This document shows, in pieces, positions 1 through 6,248 of a stretch of 14,260 nt of DNA (positions are counted from its first letter, which is position 1; every line of letters begins with the position of its first letter). The position numbers and the translations under genes are program-made. The DNA comes from AV69 sp036498205 (lineage in GTDB: Bacteria; Verrucomicrobiota; Verrucomicrobiia; Chthoniobacterales; UBA10450): the NCBI GenBank assembly GCA_036498205.1, contig DASXIC010000122.1, forward strand, positions 1 to 14,260. The letters are read 5' to 3'. The notes below the pieces were generated by a model that saw nothing but the letters and a program-made list of their open reading frames with translations, had not been told where the DNA came from and did not search any database.

Positions 1-1014
1 AACCTTTCCGACGACAACACCTGCACCTCAGTCTTAAACCAGCCAGGCGACCAAAACGGAAAACCTGCCCAGCTGGGGCCGCTCGCTAACAATGGCGGCG
101 CCACTCAAACTCACCTGCCACAACCAGGCAGTCCTGCTGTCGATAACGGCACGGCTAATGGAGCGCCGCCGACCGACCAGCGCGGTTACGGGCGCGCGGG
201 CAGTGCCCCCGACATCGGCGCGGTGGAATTGCAGCCGGGACAGGCTAACAACATTTCTACCCGCGCCTTTGGCCAAATCGGCGACAACGTGATAATTGCC
301 GGCTTCATCATCAGCGGCGGCGGGAATAAGACGGTGCTCATCCGAGGTCTGGGTCCGTCACTTGCTCAACCGCCGTTCAACGTCCCTAACCCTATGGCTG
401 ATCCCGTTCTGGACTTGCACTTTCCCGACGGCCATGTGCTCACTAACGACGATTGGCAGCAGGCGGCTAATGCCAGCTCCATTCCAGTTAATCTGCGTCC
501 CACAAATCCGAGCGAATCGGCTATTCTAGTTTCCCTCCCAACCGGGCCTTATACCGCAATTCTGCACGACGCGAGTAATGGAACGGGCAATGCGCTCGTC
601 GACGTGTTTGATCTCGATAATCCACCGGTCGCCCGGTTGGCTAACATCTCCACCCGTTCCTTTGTCCAGACCGGCGACGCCGTAATGATCGGCGGCATTA
701 TCGTTAGTGGACTCGATAATGTAGTATTGATACGAGCGCTTGGTCCTTCACTCGGTCAGCCGCCTTTTAATTTGCCAAATGTTCTGGCTGATCCCGTTCT
801 CGACTTGTTTGACGGTCAGGGAACGCGGATCGATTCGAACGACAATTGGCAAGACACTAACGCGGCGCCGATCCAAGCCACCGGCCTGGCACCACCAGAT
901 CCGGCTGAGTCGGCCATTCTACGCAATCTGCTACCCGGCGCCTATACCGCTATTGTCCGAGGCAAGAATGGAACGATCGGCAATGCGTTGGTCGACGCCT
1001 TCATCCGGAATTAG
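1..1014 (+). CDS. Choice-of-anchor Q / tandem-repeat surface protein, C-terminal part (5' end outside window)
   Basis: The frame is open from base 1 to the TAG at 1012-1014, so this is the C-terminal ~337 residues of a larger protein. An internal ATG at 223 is not the real start. Residues 1-77 read like the end of a right-handed beta-helix protein of the choice-of-anchor Q type: 'LGPLANNGG', 'GSPAVDNG', 'TDQRG' and 'DIGAVE' appear in order. Two copies of a ~130-residue beta-rich unit follow, beginning at about residues 84 and 215. Each has 'NISTR.F.Q.GD', 'VLIR.LGPSL', 'ADPVLDL', 'W', 'ESAIL', 'YTAI' and 'GNALVD' at matching places. I know this unit as a common C-terminal module of secreted Verrucomicrobiota proteins with no assigned function; surface display or cell-wall attachment is inference. 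No signal peptide can be seen because the N-terminus is missing. A third, inverted copy of the unit lies at 1325-1762. Confidence 0.85.
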   Translation, partial: NLSDDNTCTSVLNQPGDQNGKPAQLGPLANNGGATQTHLPQPGSPAVDNGTANGAPPTDQRGYGRAGSAPDIGAVELQPGQANNISTRAFGQIGDNVIIAGFIISGGGNKTVLIRGLGPSLAQPPFNVPNPMADPVLDLHFPDGHVLTNDDWQQAANASSIPVNLRPTNPSESAILVSLPTGPYTAILHDASNGTGNALVDVFDLDNPPVARLANISTRSFVQTGDAVMIGGIIVSGLDNVVLIRALGPSLGQPPFNLPNVLADPVLDLFDGQGTRIDSNDNWQDTNAAPIQATGLAPPDPAESAILRNLLPGAYTAIVRGKNGTIGNALVDAFIRN

Positions 1015-1030
1015 TCCGAGCCTGGCCGGT

Positions 1031-1046
1031 TACGGAATGTTCCGTA
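1031..1046. repeat. Short perfect palindrome after the repeat-protein gene
   Basis: The 16 bases TACGGAATGTTCCGTA consist of two 7-base perfectly complementary arms around a 2-base centre, 16 bases after the stop codon of the preceding gene. The centre is too small for a normal RNA hairpin loop unless some pairs open, and no T-run follows, so it is a poor terminator. It could be a protein binding site or chance. Confidence 0.3.
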
Positions 1047-1050
1047 CTGA

Positions 1051-1302
1051 CCCATTCCGCGCGGGCGCGCGAATCGAGCGGTCACCCCACTCCGCAATCC
1101 GCGCTGGCAAAAAGAAGGCGGCTGGGAAGTTTTCGAGGCTGAAGGCGTTTGCCCGGTTTATTGCAGAGAAGATGGACGCCAAAACGCGCTGGATTACGCC
1201 CAACAACGTGCGCGTTCGGGCCTTTGTGACGTTCAAGTGCTCGATGAAAACTGGTCGGTTGTCGAGACGATTGAGAACGAGGATTTGAAGCCGGTTGTGT
1301 AA
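1051..1302 (+). pseudogene. Small start-less ORF, possible DUF2188-like fragment
   Basis: Between the TGA at 1048-1050 and the TAA at 1300-1302 one frame stays open for 83 codons. It reads like a genuine small protein, with 'NPRWQKEGGWEVFEAEG', 'REDGRQNALDYAQQRA' and 'VQVLDENWSVVETI'. This suggests beta strands, then a helix, then a strand, resembling DUF2188-like small proteins of about 60-80 residues. There is no ATG, GTG or TTG in the frame upstream of the conserved-looking part; the only near-start is ATT at 1054. It is therefore probably the remnant of a gene that lost its start, or was joined out of frame. The overlapping frame with an ATG at 1037 gives a Lys/Arg-rich sequence that does not look like a protein. 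The family assignment is tentative. Its position among other broken pieces supports decay. Confidence 0.45.
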
Positions 1303-1324
1303 TGTGTCGGAACACTTTCGTCGG

Positions 1325-1762
1325 CTAGTCCAGCTCGTAAACTTCTACCAACGCCACACCAGTTGTGCCATTCACGCCACGAACAATGGCGGTGTAGCTG
1401 CCTTGGGCCAGTGTGATCAGGATGGCTGACTCCGCAGGATCGGTGGGGGCGTAGGGAGTTGCTTCAATGTCGCTCTTTTGCGTGTCCTGCCAGTTGTCAT
1501 TGGTAAAGATCAGATCACCGTGGTCGTTGTAGAGGAACAGGATCGGATCGTGTAAGACACCCGGAATATTAAACTGGGCCAGGCTCGGACCAATCGCTCG
1601 CACAATGACTTTGGCGCTTTGATTCGCGACGACAAAGCCCCCGATCATCACGCTGTCGGCGGTTTGGACCAGCCCGCGGGTGCTGATGTTGCCCAGTCTC
1701 GTCGGAGTAGTTGTGCTGACATTGTAAACTTCTACCAAGCCGATTCCAGTGGTTGCTGGAGC
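1325..1762 (-). pseudogene. 5'-truncated repeat-protein gene (same C-terminal unit family)
   Basis: Read on the minus strand, this open stretch encodes the tail of one repeat ('ATTGIGLVEVYNV') followed by one complete ~130-residue unit ('NISTRGLVQTADSVMIGG', 'VIVRAIGPSLAQ', 'TNDNWQDT', 'ESAILI', 'YTAIVRG', 'GVALVEVYELD'). It ends in a natural-looking TAG at 1325-1327. Upstream the reading is cut by TAG at 1763-1765, and the sequence then changes into half a tRNA gene. At least one earlier repeat and the secretion signal are therefore missing. The TTG at 1738 could serve as a start but would fall inside the end of a repeat. The unit belongs to the same family as the two repeats at 250-1014 but lies in the opposite orientation. 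I call it a remnant, not an expressed gene. Confidence 0.7.
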
Positions 1763-1776
1763 CTATCGGCGCGAGT

Positions 1777-1828
1777 CTCAAAATCCAGTGATCGCAAGAT
1801 CGTGTGGGTTCGATCCCCTCCGCCGGCA
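1777..1828 (+). pseudogene. 3' half of a class II tRNA-Leu (anticodon CAA) gene
   Basis: From the anticodon loop to the discriminator base this matches a class II tRNA. The loop is CTCAAAA (1777-1783, anticodon CAA at 1779-1781), followed by the 3' anticodon strand TCCAG (1784-1788). The long variable arm is GATC-GCAA-GATC (1790-1801). The T-arm is GTGGG-TTCGATC-CCCTC (1804-1820) with one T-T mismatch, then the 3' acceptor strand CGCCGGC (1821-1827) and A73 (1828). No CCA is encoded. The expected 5' parts (acceptor GCCGGCG, D-arm, 5' anticodon strand CTGGA or similar) are absent. Instead the bases CGAGT and a truncated coding sequence lie directly upstream, so no functional tRNA can be made here. 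A half gene starting at the anticodon loop is the usual trace of integrase-mediated insertion into a tRNA gene. Confidence 0.75.
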
Positions 1829-1862
1829 TTTTCTTCCAGGAGCGCTCGCGTCGCTTTAATCA

Positions 1863-1894
1863 AAACGGAGCGGCTTTTCCGAGCCGCTCCGTTT
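1863..1894. terminator. Strong bidirectional intrinsic terminator
   Basis: A perfect 12-bp stem (AAACGGAGCGGC with GCCGCTCCGTTT) closes an 8-base loop (1875-1882). On the plus strand a T-rich run follows after CGCG (1899-1903). On the minus strand the stem ends in four T residues and TTTTGATTAAA follows. It lies 35 bases past the tRNA half and just beyond the stop of the minus-strand lipoprotein gene at 1916, so it can stop transcription from both sides. Confidence 0.8.
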
Positions 1895-1915
1895 CGCGTT
1901 TTTCCAAATATTTGG

Positions 1916-2278
1916 CTAAGGTCTGCGAAACAGCTTGTTTGCATCCACGTCGCGCACGAGCGCGCCATGCGGGACCGCATGCACATCGTAAAGTCGCCCG
2001 GTATACGGGCTCTTGACCATGCCCGGCTGGCCGCCTGGAGTTGCAACTGGATAGCCACCGCGCGGTTCGGGCCCATATTTCTGGGCTTCGCTAGCACCAA
2101 CAGCTGCTCCGATGATGGCACCGCCTGCTGCGCCCGCAGCGGCGCCAATCGGGCCGCCAACCACCGCACCGGCGGCAGCGCCAGTAGCCGCGCCGGTTCC
2201 GGCTGGCGAGTGGCACGATGCCAGCATCCCGGCAACGCAAACCAAAACCGGTAACATCAAGAGTCGATAGGTTCTCAT
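1916..2278 (-). CDS. Glycine-zipper lipoprotein
   Basis: This encodes a 120-residue protein starting at the ATG at 2278; longer in-frame starts up to 2347 would bury the signal peptide. Residues 1-20 form a lipoprotein signal with hydrophobic core 'LLMLPVLVCVAGM' and lipobox LASC, predicting lipidation of Cys at about residue 22. A ~35-residue glycine zipper follows ('GAATGAAAGAVVGG', 'GAAAGAAGGAIIGAAVGA'), of the kind that packs as paired helices in outer-membrane lipoproteins. The C-terminal ~35 residues contain 'SPYTGRLYDVHAVPHG' and 'DANKLFRRP', which look like a compact conserved tail rather than disorder. Outer-membrane or periplasmic location is likely; the function is unknown. It is a single-gene unit, with 204 bases to the amtB stop upstream and a terminator directly downstream. 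I see no clear ribosome binding site. Confidence 0.75.
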   Translation of the reverse strand: MRTYRLLMLPVLVCVAGMLASCHSPAGTGAATGAAAGAVVGGPIGAAAGAAGGAIIGAAVGASEAQKYGPEPRGGYPVATPGGQPGMVKSPYTGRLYDVHAVPHGALVRDVDANKLFRRP

Positions 2279-2434
2279 ATATTGACTAGAAACGGTTTTC
2301 ACGAAGGGACTGATTGCGTCTGCGAGGGAATTCGCGAGGCGACTCAAACAAAACGAAATATATCATTGGCGGCGCGAGGGCGGAACGGACAATGAAGAAG
2401 GCCGCTGCCATGTGAAACATGTCGCGCATGCCTG

Positions 2435-2454
2435 GGCGATTGAGGTCAATCGCC
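2435..2454 (-). terminator. Hairpin downstream of amtB, possible transcript 3' end
   Basis: A perfect 8-bp stem (GGCGATTG / CAATCGCC) with a 4-base loop starts 29 bases past the amtB stop. No T-run follows on the minus strand, so it is not a standard intrinsic terminator. It could protect a transcript end or be chance. The rest of the 2279-2482 gap holds no gene that I can support. Confidence 0.35.
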
Positions 2455-2482
2455 GCTACCAAATCAGCCGCGCGACCGCTAA

Positions 2483-3961
2483 TCAACCGGAGGTTATGTA
2501 GCCTTCCTCGCCATGGAGATTGATATCAAGCCCCTGCCGCTCGATTTCGGGTGCAGTACGCAACCCAATTCCGGCGCGGACTATCGCGGCGATTGCGCCC
2601 GTTCCTATCAGAGCCAGCACGATGGTTATTCCCATAGCTTTGAGCTGCTCGAGCCAAAGGGTGTGGCCAAGAATTGTTGTTAACCCATTCTGGTGCGGGA
2701 CGGACGCTGACAAGTTTGGGTTTACTGTTGCCGTTGCAAATATTCCAGTGAGGAACGCTCCCAGGGTCCCTCCCACAGCATGGACGCCGAAGGTATCGAG
2801 CGCGTCATCGTAGCGAAACCACGATTTCAATTTCGTACAGGCAAAGAAGGGGACCGCACCTGCTAAAACGCCGATAATGATCGCGGCATCGGCATTTACA
2901 AAACCGCACGCCGGAGTGATGACGACAAGCCCTCCGACTGCGCCGGAACAAAACCCCAGCACACTCGGTTTGCCGCGAAAGATCCATTCGAGGCCGGCCC
3001 AGGTTGAAGATGCGACTGCGGTAGCGAGGGTTGTGACCATAAAGGCATTGGCGGCGATGCCATCTGCGGCAAGCGCGCTTCCGGCATTGAATCCATACCA
3101 GCCGACCCAGAGCATACCTGTCCCTACCATGCACAGTACCATCGAATGCGGCGCCATGATCTCTTTACGGAATCCGAGGCGATGTCCGAGAAAAATGCAG
3201 AGCAGGAGCGCCGACCAGCCGCTCGACATATGGACAACGGTACCGCCGGCGAAATCGATTGCGCGCACACGCGCAACCGGGTTCCAAACCCCATTCATGA
3301 GCCCATCGATTCCCCACACCATGTGGGCGAGTGGGAAATAAACGAGAAACATCCAGAGCGCGACAAAAGCGAGCACGGCGGAGAATTTCATTCGCTCAGC
3401 CACAGATCCGATAATCAGGGCGGGCGTAATGATCGCGAACATGAGCTGATACATGGCGAAAACATTCTGCGACACCCAGAAGGAGTAGTCGGAGTTTGGA
3501 GCGGAGGTAACATTGCGAAGAAAGGCGAAACGGAGACCTCCGATCAAGGGGGAACCGCGCGAGAAAACGAGCGAGTAACCAACTGCCCACCACAAAATCG
3601 TAACCAGACCGGCGATGCCGAGGCATTGTGCGAGAATGGAAAGAACGTTTTTCTGTCGGACGAGGCCGCCATAAAAAAGGGCGAGCCCAGGAAGCGTCAT
3701 AAACAACACGAGCAGGCTTGCGGTCATCAGCCATGCGTTGTGTCCAGGGCCGGGACCGGCAACGTTGGAAACAGCATGAGCATTCTCCCCATCGGCGAGG
3801 CGCGCGGAGTTATTGACGTAAGCCTCGAGATCGGAGACGCGTTGCTCGATGGATGGCGCGTGCGGGGAGGGCGTGTCCCTCGCCATTTCTGCGCGGAGGT
3901 TTGCTGCTGCGAAAAGGAAAGCAAGAACCAGAAAGGAGCGCATCAAAATCGAACATCTCAT
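2483..3961 (-). CDS. amtB: Ammonium transporter, Amt family
   Basis: This is a 492-residue ammonium channel that moves ammonium/ammonia across the inner membrane for nitrogen assimilation. The family signatures are clear: 'FYGGLVRQKN', 'ERMKFSA', 'DFAGGTVVH' and 'DTFGVHAVGG'. Asp236, His244 and His394 keep exactly the spacing of Asp160, His168 and His318 in Escherichia coli AmtB, so the binding-site Asp and the pore His pair are intact. The cytoplasmic tail 'PEIERQGLDINLHGEEGY' matches the conserved segment that meets the PII protein GlnK, although no glnB/glnK is in the window. The N-terminus is long: a signal peptide (residues 7-25), then ~50 periplasmic residues with a short heptad-like stretch 'IEQRVSDLEAYVNN' before the first core helix at about residue 75. 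The start may be the ATG at 3961 or the one at 3943. It diverges from the SatP-like gene. Confidence 0.95.
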   Translation of the reverse strand: MRCSILMRSFLVLAFLFAAANLRAEMARDTPSPHAPSIEQRVSDLEAYVNNSARLADGENAHAVSNVAGPGPGHNAWLMTASLLVLFMTLPGLALFYGGLVRQKNVLSILAQCLGIAGLVTILWWAVGYSLVFSRGSPLIGGLRFAFLRNVTSAPNSDYSFWVSQNVFAMYQLMFAIITPALIIGSVAERMKFSAVLAFVALWMFLVYFPLAHMVWGIDGLMNGVWNPVARVRAIDFAGGTVVHMSSGWSALLLCIFLGHRLGFRKEIMAPHSMVLCMVGTGMLWVGWYGFNAGSALAADGIAANAFMVTTLATAVASSTWAGLEWIFRGKPSVLGFCSGAVGGLVVITPACGFVNADAAIIIGVLAGAVPFFACTKLKSWFRYDDALDTFGVHAVGGTLGAFLTGIFATATVNPNLSASVPHQNGLTTILGHTLWLEQLKAMGITIVLALIGTGAIAAIVRAGIGLRTAPEIERQGLDINLHGEEGYITSG

Positions 3962-3969
3962 AAGATCGG

Positions 3970-3989
3970 TCTTGCCTGGGATTGCAAGA
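3970..3989. promoter_or_regulatory. Inverted repeat in the amtB/satP divergent promoter region
   Basis: TCTTGC and GCAAGA form a perfect inverted repeat around an 8-base spacer in the middle of the 75-base gap between the two divergent starts (3961 and 4037). The position would suit a shared operator. No sigma-54 (NtrC-type) promoter is evident. A 6-base arm could occur by chance, so this is a candidate only. Confidence 0.3.
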
Positions 3990-4036
3990 ATGGAGTCTGC
4001 TTTATCTGCGGCCCACTAACCTTTAGCAAATTGCTT

Positions 4037-4621
4037 ATGAGCGAAACTCAAATCAACGATACAACAGCAAATCCGGCTCCACTTGGACTTCTCGGCTTTG
4101 GCATGACCACAGTTTTGCTCAACCTGCACAATGCCGGGTTTTACGAGCTCAACGCCATGATTCTGGCGATGGGCATTTTCTATGGCGGCGCCGCGCAAAT
4201 CGTCGCCGGCATCATGGAATGGAAAAAAGGCAATACATTTGCCTGCACGGCCTTCACATCCTACGGCCTATTCTGGCTTACGCTCGTCGCCCTGCTGGTC
4301 CTGCCGAAACTGGGATGGGGTGCAGCCACGAACGAGAAGGCGATGGCTGCTTATCTCGCCATGTGGGGATTATTCACGGCTGTAATGTTTTTAGGAGCGC
4401 TGCGGTTAAGCGTCGCTCTACAGGTGGTTTTCGCCTCGCTTACTATCTTATTTTTTATGCTCGCTTACGGCTATTTTGCGAACGCGAGCGTCGGATTTAA
4501 ACACGCCACAGGTTACGAAGGAATCTTCTGCGGCTTCTCCGCCATCTACACCGGGCTGTCCCAGGTCCTGAATGAGCTATTCGGCAGAACGATTCTGCCA
4601 CTTGGCCCGGTTCGAAAATAA
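4037..4621 (+). CDS. satP: Acetate/succinate transporter, GPR1/FUN34/SatP (YaaH) family
   Basis: This 194-residue polytopic inner-membrane protein is about the length of E. coli SatP. The family signature 'NPAPLGLLGFGMTT' is at residues 12-25. 'GIFYGGAAQIVAGIMEWKKGNTF' and 'TAFTSYGLFW' follow, then four more hydrophobic segments, giving the six membrane spans typical of this family of acetate/succinate permeases or channels. The start is the ATG at 4037 because the signature begins soon after it. The open frame continues far upstream as an antisense run through amtB, which is spurious. It diverges from amtB and converges with the PDZ gene, whose stop is only 19 bases away with no visible terminator. 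The substrate is inferred from the family. The gene symbol is by family resemblance. Confidence 0.88.
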   Translation: MSETQINDTTANPAPLGLLGFGMTTVLLNLHNAGFYELNAMILAMGIFYGGAAQIVAGIMEWKKGNTFACTAFTSYGLFWLTLVALLVLPKLGWGAATNEKAMAAYLAMWGLFTAVMFLGALRLSVALQVVFASLTILFFMLAYGYFANASVGFKHATGYEGIFCGFSAIYTGLSQVLNELFGRTILPLGPVRK

Positions 4622-4640
4622 TAACCGGCGAACCTCTGAT

Positions 4641-5729
4641 TTAGGACAGGGTAAATCTCCAGGTGCTTTGCCCAGCTCGCCTGAGAGAGACCTGATCGTA
4701 GGAAATCGTGGACACGGCCGACCCGGAGTTATCTTCGTCGTCGTTGTCCGCATCCATATCCTCATCTTTGTCCGCGTCGTTCTCTGCCCGCATATCGTTC
4801 GGAGAGACCGAGGGCAAATCATGCTGCTGCAGTTTGTCGTAACGCTGCCGCACATCCGCCGGCATTTTGTCGATATCCTCTTTCGTCTCGACCGGTCCAC
4901 TGAAGAGGGTTTTTCCTTGCGGGTCTTTCGCTGTCAGCAGCTTTTTGCCGTCCTTATTTTCGATCCGCATTTCGCCTTTATCATCTGACAAAACGATCTG
5001 CGCGTTTTTCAAATCGATGGTTGTCTGCTGGAACGCTCCGTTGTTACGCGAAAAGGTGCGGATCCGCTCAGCATTCTGCCGTGCTTCCTCGGCCACACGG
5101 CGCGCCTGTTCGCGAGCACGCTGCGCTTCTTCACGCGCGCGGAGAACGGCATCGTGAATCATACCGTGGTCTTGATCACCCAATTGTTCTTTCAAGTTCG
5201 ACATCTGCTCGTTCAAATCACCAAAGTCGAAATTCCAATCATGCCGCATCTGTGGCATAAACGCGTTCCGGCGCGATACTTCCTTTTTCGACAGCTTCAC
5301 TGTCACTTTCTGTTCCTGACCTTTGCGCAGAAGGGTCAGCGTGACGCTGGTGCCGTCCTGAAAACTCCGCACCAATTTCGAGAGCTGACCAGGGTCAGTC
5401 AGGATCTGGTCGTTCAACATCTTGATAATGTCGTTTTGCTGCACGCCGGCAGCGGCCGCCGGACCATCCGGCACCACATAATCGACGACCAAACCAAAGC
5501 CCTTTTGGATTCCGAGCTGGTCGCATAAAACAGACGGCACCTCAGAGGTCTCAACCCCCAGGTAGGTTACGGGCACCTTCGGCATTCGGCCTTCGCGCGA
5601 ACCGGGCAGGCTAGGTGGGGCCGGCGGCGCGGGCGGCGCGGGCGGGGCAGGTTGAGCGGCAGGTTGAGCGAACGCAGCAAGCGGAATCAATCCAATGGCT
5701 GCAATTGTGATGACGGTTTTCATTTTCAT
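4641..5729 (-). CDS. Secreted PDZ-domain protein with coiled coil, third gene of the sigma-factor unit
   Basis: The protein has 362 residues. A signal peptide ends at about residue 21 (AAFA-Q). A Pro/Ala linker built of 'PPA' units covers residues 24-40. A PDZ domain spans about 52-148, with 'YLGVETSEVP', 'GLVVDYVVPDGPAAAAGVQQNDII' and 'DGTSVTLTLLRKG', the pattern of HtrA/DegP-type PDZ domains, but with no protease domain. A charged helical region at about 168-225, rich in 'RAREEAQRAREQARRVAEEAR', is probably a coiled coil. A small beta-like segment (230-280), an acidic stretch (315-334) and a Ser/Arg tail follow. Its stop is 19 bases from the convergent SatP gene, and its start is 21 bases after the anti-sigma-like gene, so the three are probably one operon. 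Likely role: a periplasmic sensor or binding partner acting with the sigma/anti-sigma pair, which is inference from context. Confidence 0.8.
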   Translation of the reverse strand: MKMKTVITIAAIGLIPLAAFAQPAAQPAPPAPPAPPAPPSLPGSREGRMPKVPVTYLGVETSEVPSVLCDQLGIQKGFGLVVDYVVPDGPAAAAGVQQNDIIKMLNDQILTDPGQLSKLVRSFQDGTSVTLTLLRKGQEQKVTVKLSKKEVSRRNAFMPQMRHDWNFDFGDLNEQMSNLKEQLGDQDHGMIHDAVLRAREEAQRAREQARRVAEEARQNAERIRTFSRNNGAFQQTTIDLKNAQIVLSDDKGEMRIENKDGKKLLTAKDPQGKTLFSGPVETKEDIDKMPADVRQRYDKLQQHDLPSVSPNDMRAENDADKDEDMDADNDDEDNSGSAVSTISYDQVSLRRAGQSTWRFTLS

Positions 5730-5750
5730 GGTTATTTGCGATTTGGGAAA

Positions 5751-6248
5751 TTATTGACCTGAAACGGGAGTGAGTGTGACTTCCTCTGTCGGATATGAAA
5801 CGCGTAACGACGCGCCACTCTGGGGATCGCGCCATTGCAGGGTTTCGCGTTCAGCTGTGCGCACCCGTCGGGACGGCCGCTCCTGGCCGGGAGTGAAGAC
5901 AAGTCCTTCATCCTGCGTTCTGTAAACCACGCGCGTAAGCCCGGCGGGAATAAAATTCGGCGCAGATATTGCATTTGGACGCAGCGCCGGCGTAGTCGAT
6001 GCGATCTGGGGTTGCGTGTTTGCACTGGGACGAAAATCGATCCGCGCCAGAATCACAAAAGCCGCCGCCGCGGCCAGACCGAGACCGAGCCCCAACCAAT
6101 TAACGCTAAATCGTTTCGGAGTGACGATATTTGAACGTGATTCGGGCTGATCAGCTAAGGCTTGTTCGATTCGATCCAGCAGTCCTGCCGACGGTTTAAC
6201 CGGCTGCAACTTCTTCAGTTCACCTTCAAGATCAGAAAAATCGCTCAT
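5751..6248 (-). CDS. Single-pass membrane protein, probable anti-sigma factor
   Basis: This 165-residue protein starts at the ATG at 6248. That start overlaps the sigma-factor stop in the form ATGA, which is typical of translational coupling. Longer in-frame starts up to 6362 lie inside the sigma gene and are rejected. The short N-terminal cytoplasmic part ('DLEGELKKLQPVKPSAGLLDRIEQAL') is followed by one membrane span at about residues 51-70 ('LGLGLGLAAAAAFVILA'), then a periplasmic segment with 'RVVYRTQDEG' and 'LQWRDPQSGASLRVSYPTEEV'. No zinc-binding HxxxCxxC anti-sigma motif is visible, so it is not a ZAS-type protein. The assignment rests on size, topology and position directly behind an ECF sigma gene. 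The N-terminal helix would hold the sigma factor, and the outer part may meet the PDZ protein encoded next. Confidence 0.75.
   Translation of the reverse strand: MSDFSDLEGELKKLQPVKPSAGLLDRIEQALADQPESRSNIVTPKRFSVNWLGLGLGLAAAAAFVILARIDFRPSANTQPQIASTTPALRPNAISAPNFIPAGLTRVVYRTQDEGLVFTPGQERPSRRVRTAERETLQWRDPQSGASLRVSYPTEEVTLTPVSGQ

Noticed and set aside
740..1288. Plus-strand ORF of 182 residues overlapping the repeat gene and the small ORF
   Set aside because: Its first half is an out-of-frame shadow of the repeat protein and its second half is a Lys/Arg-rich shadow of the frame at 1051-1302.
1739..1776. Possible 5' half of a tRNA directly before the 3' half
   Set aside because: The bases do not give an acceptor strand pairing with CGCCGGC, no D-arm is visible, and 1739-1762 reads as the end of a repeat domain on the minus strand.
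1732..2235. Minus-strand ORF with 'GGGDRTHTILRSLDFE'
   Set aside because: This string is the well-known false protein produced by translating the antisense strand of a tRNA-Leu-type gene; it instead confirms the tRNA half at 1777-1828.
2286..2486. Minus-strand ORF of 66 residues between amtB and the lipoprotein gene
   Set aside because: It has no recognisable motif or ribosome binding site, overlaps the amtB stop, and contains a hairpin; probably chance.
3146..4036. Long plus-strand extension upstream of the SatP gene
   Set aside because: It runs antisense through amtB, is rich in charged residues without family motifs, and the SatP signature begins only after the ATG at 4037.
4622..4640. 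Terminator between the convergent SatP and PDZ genes
   Set aside because: The 19-base gap has no stem and no T-run.
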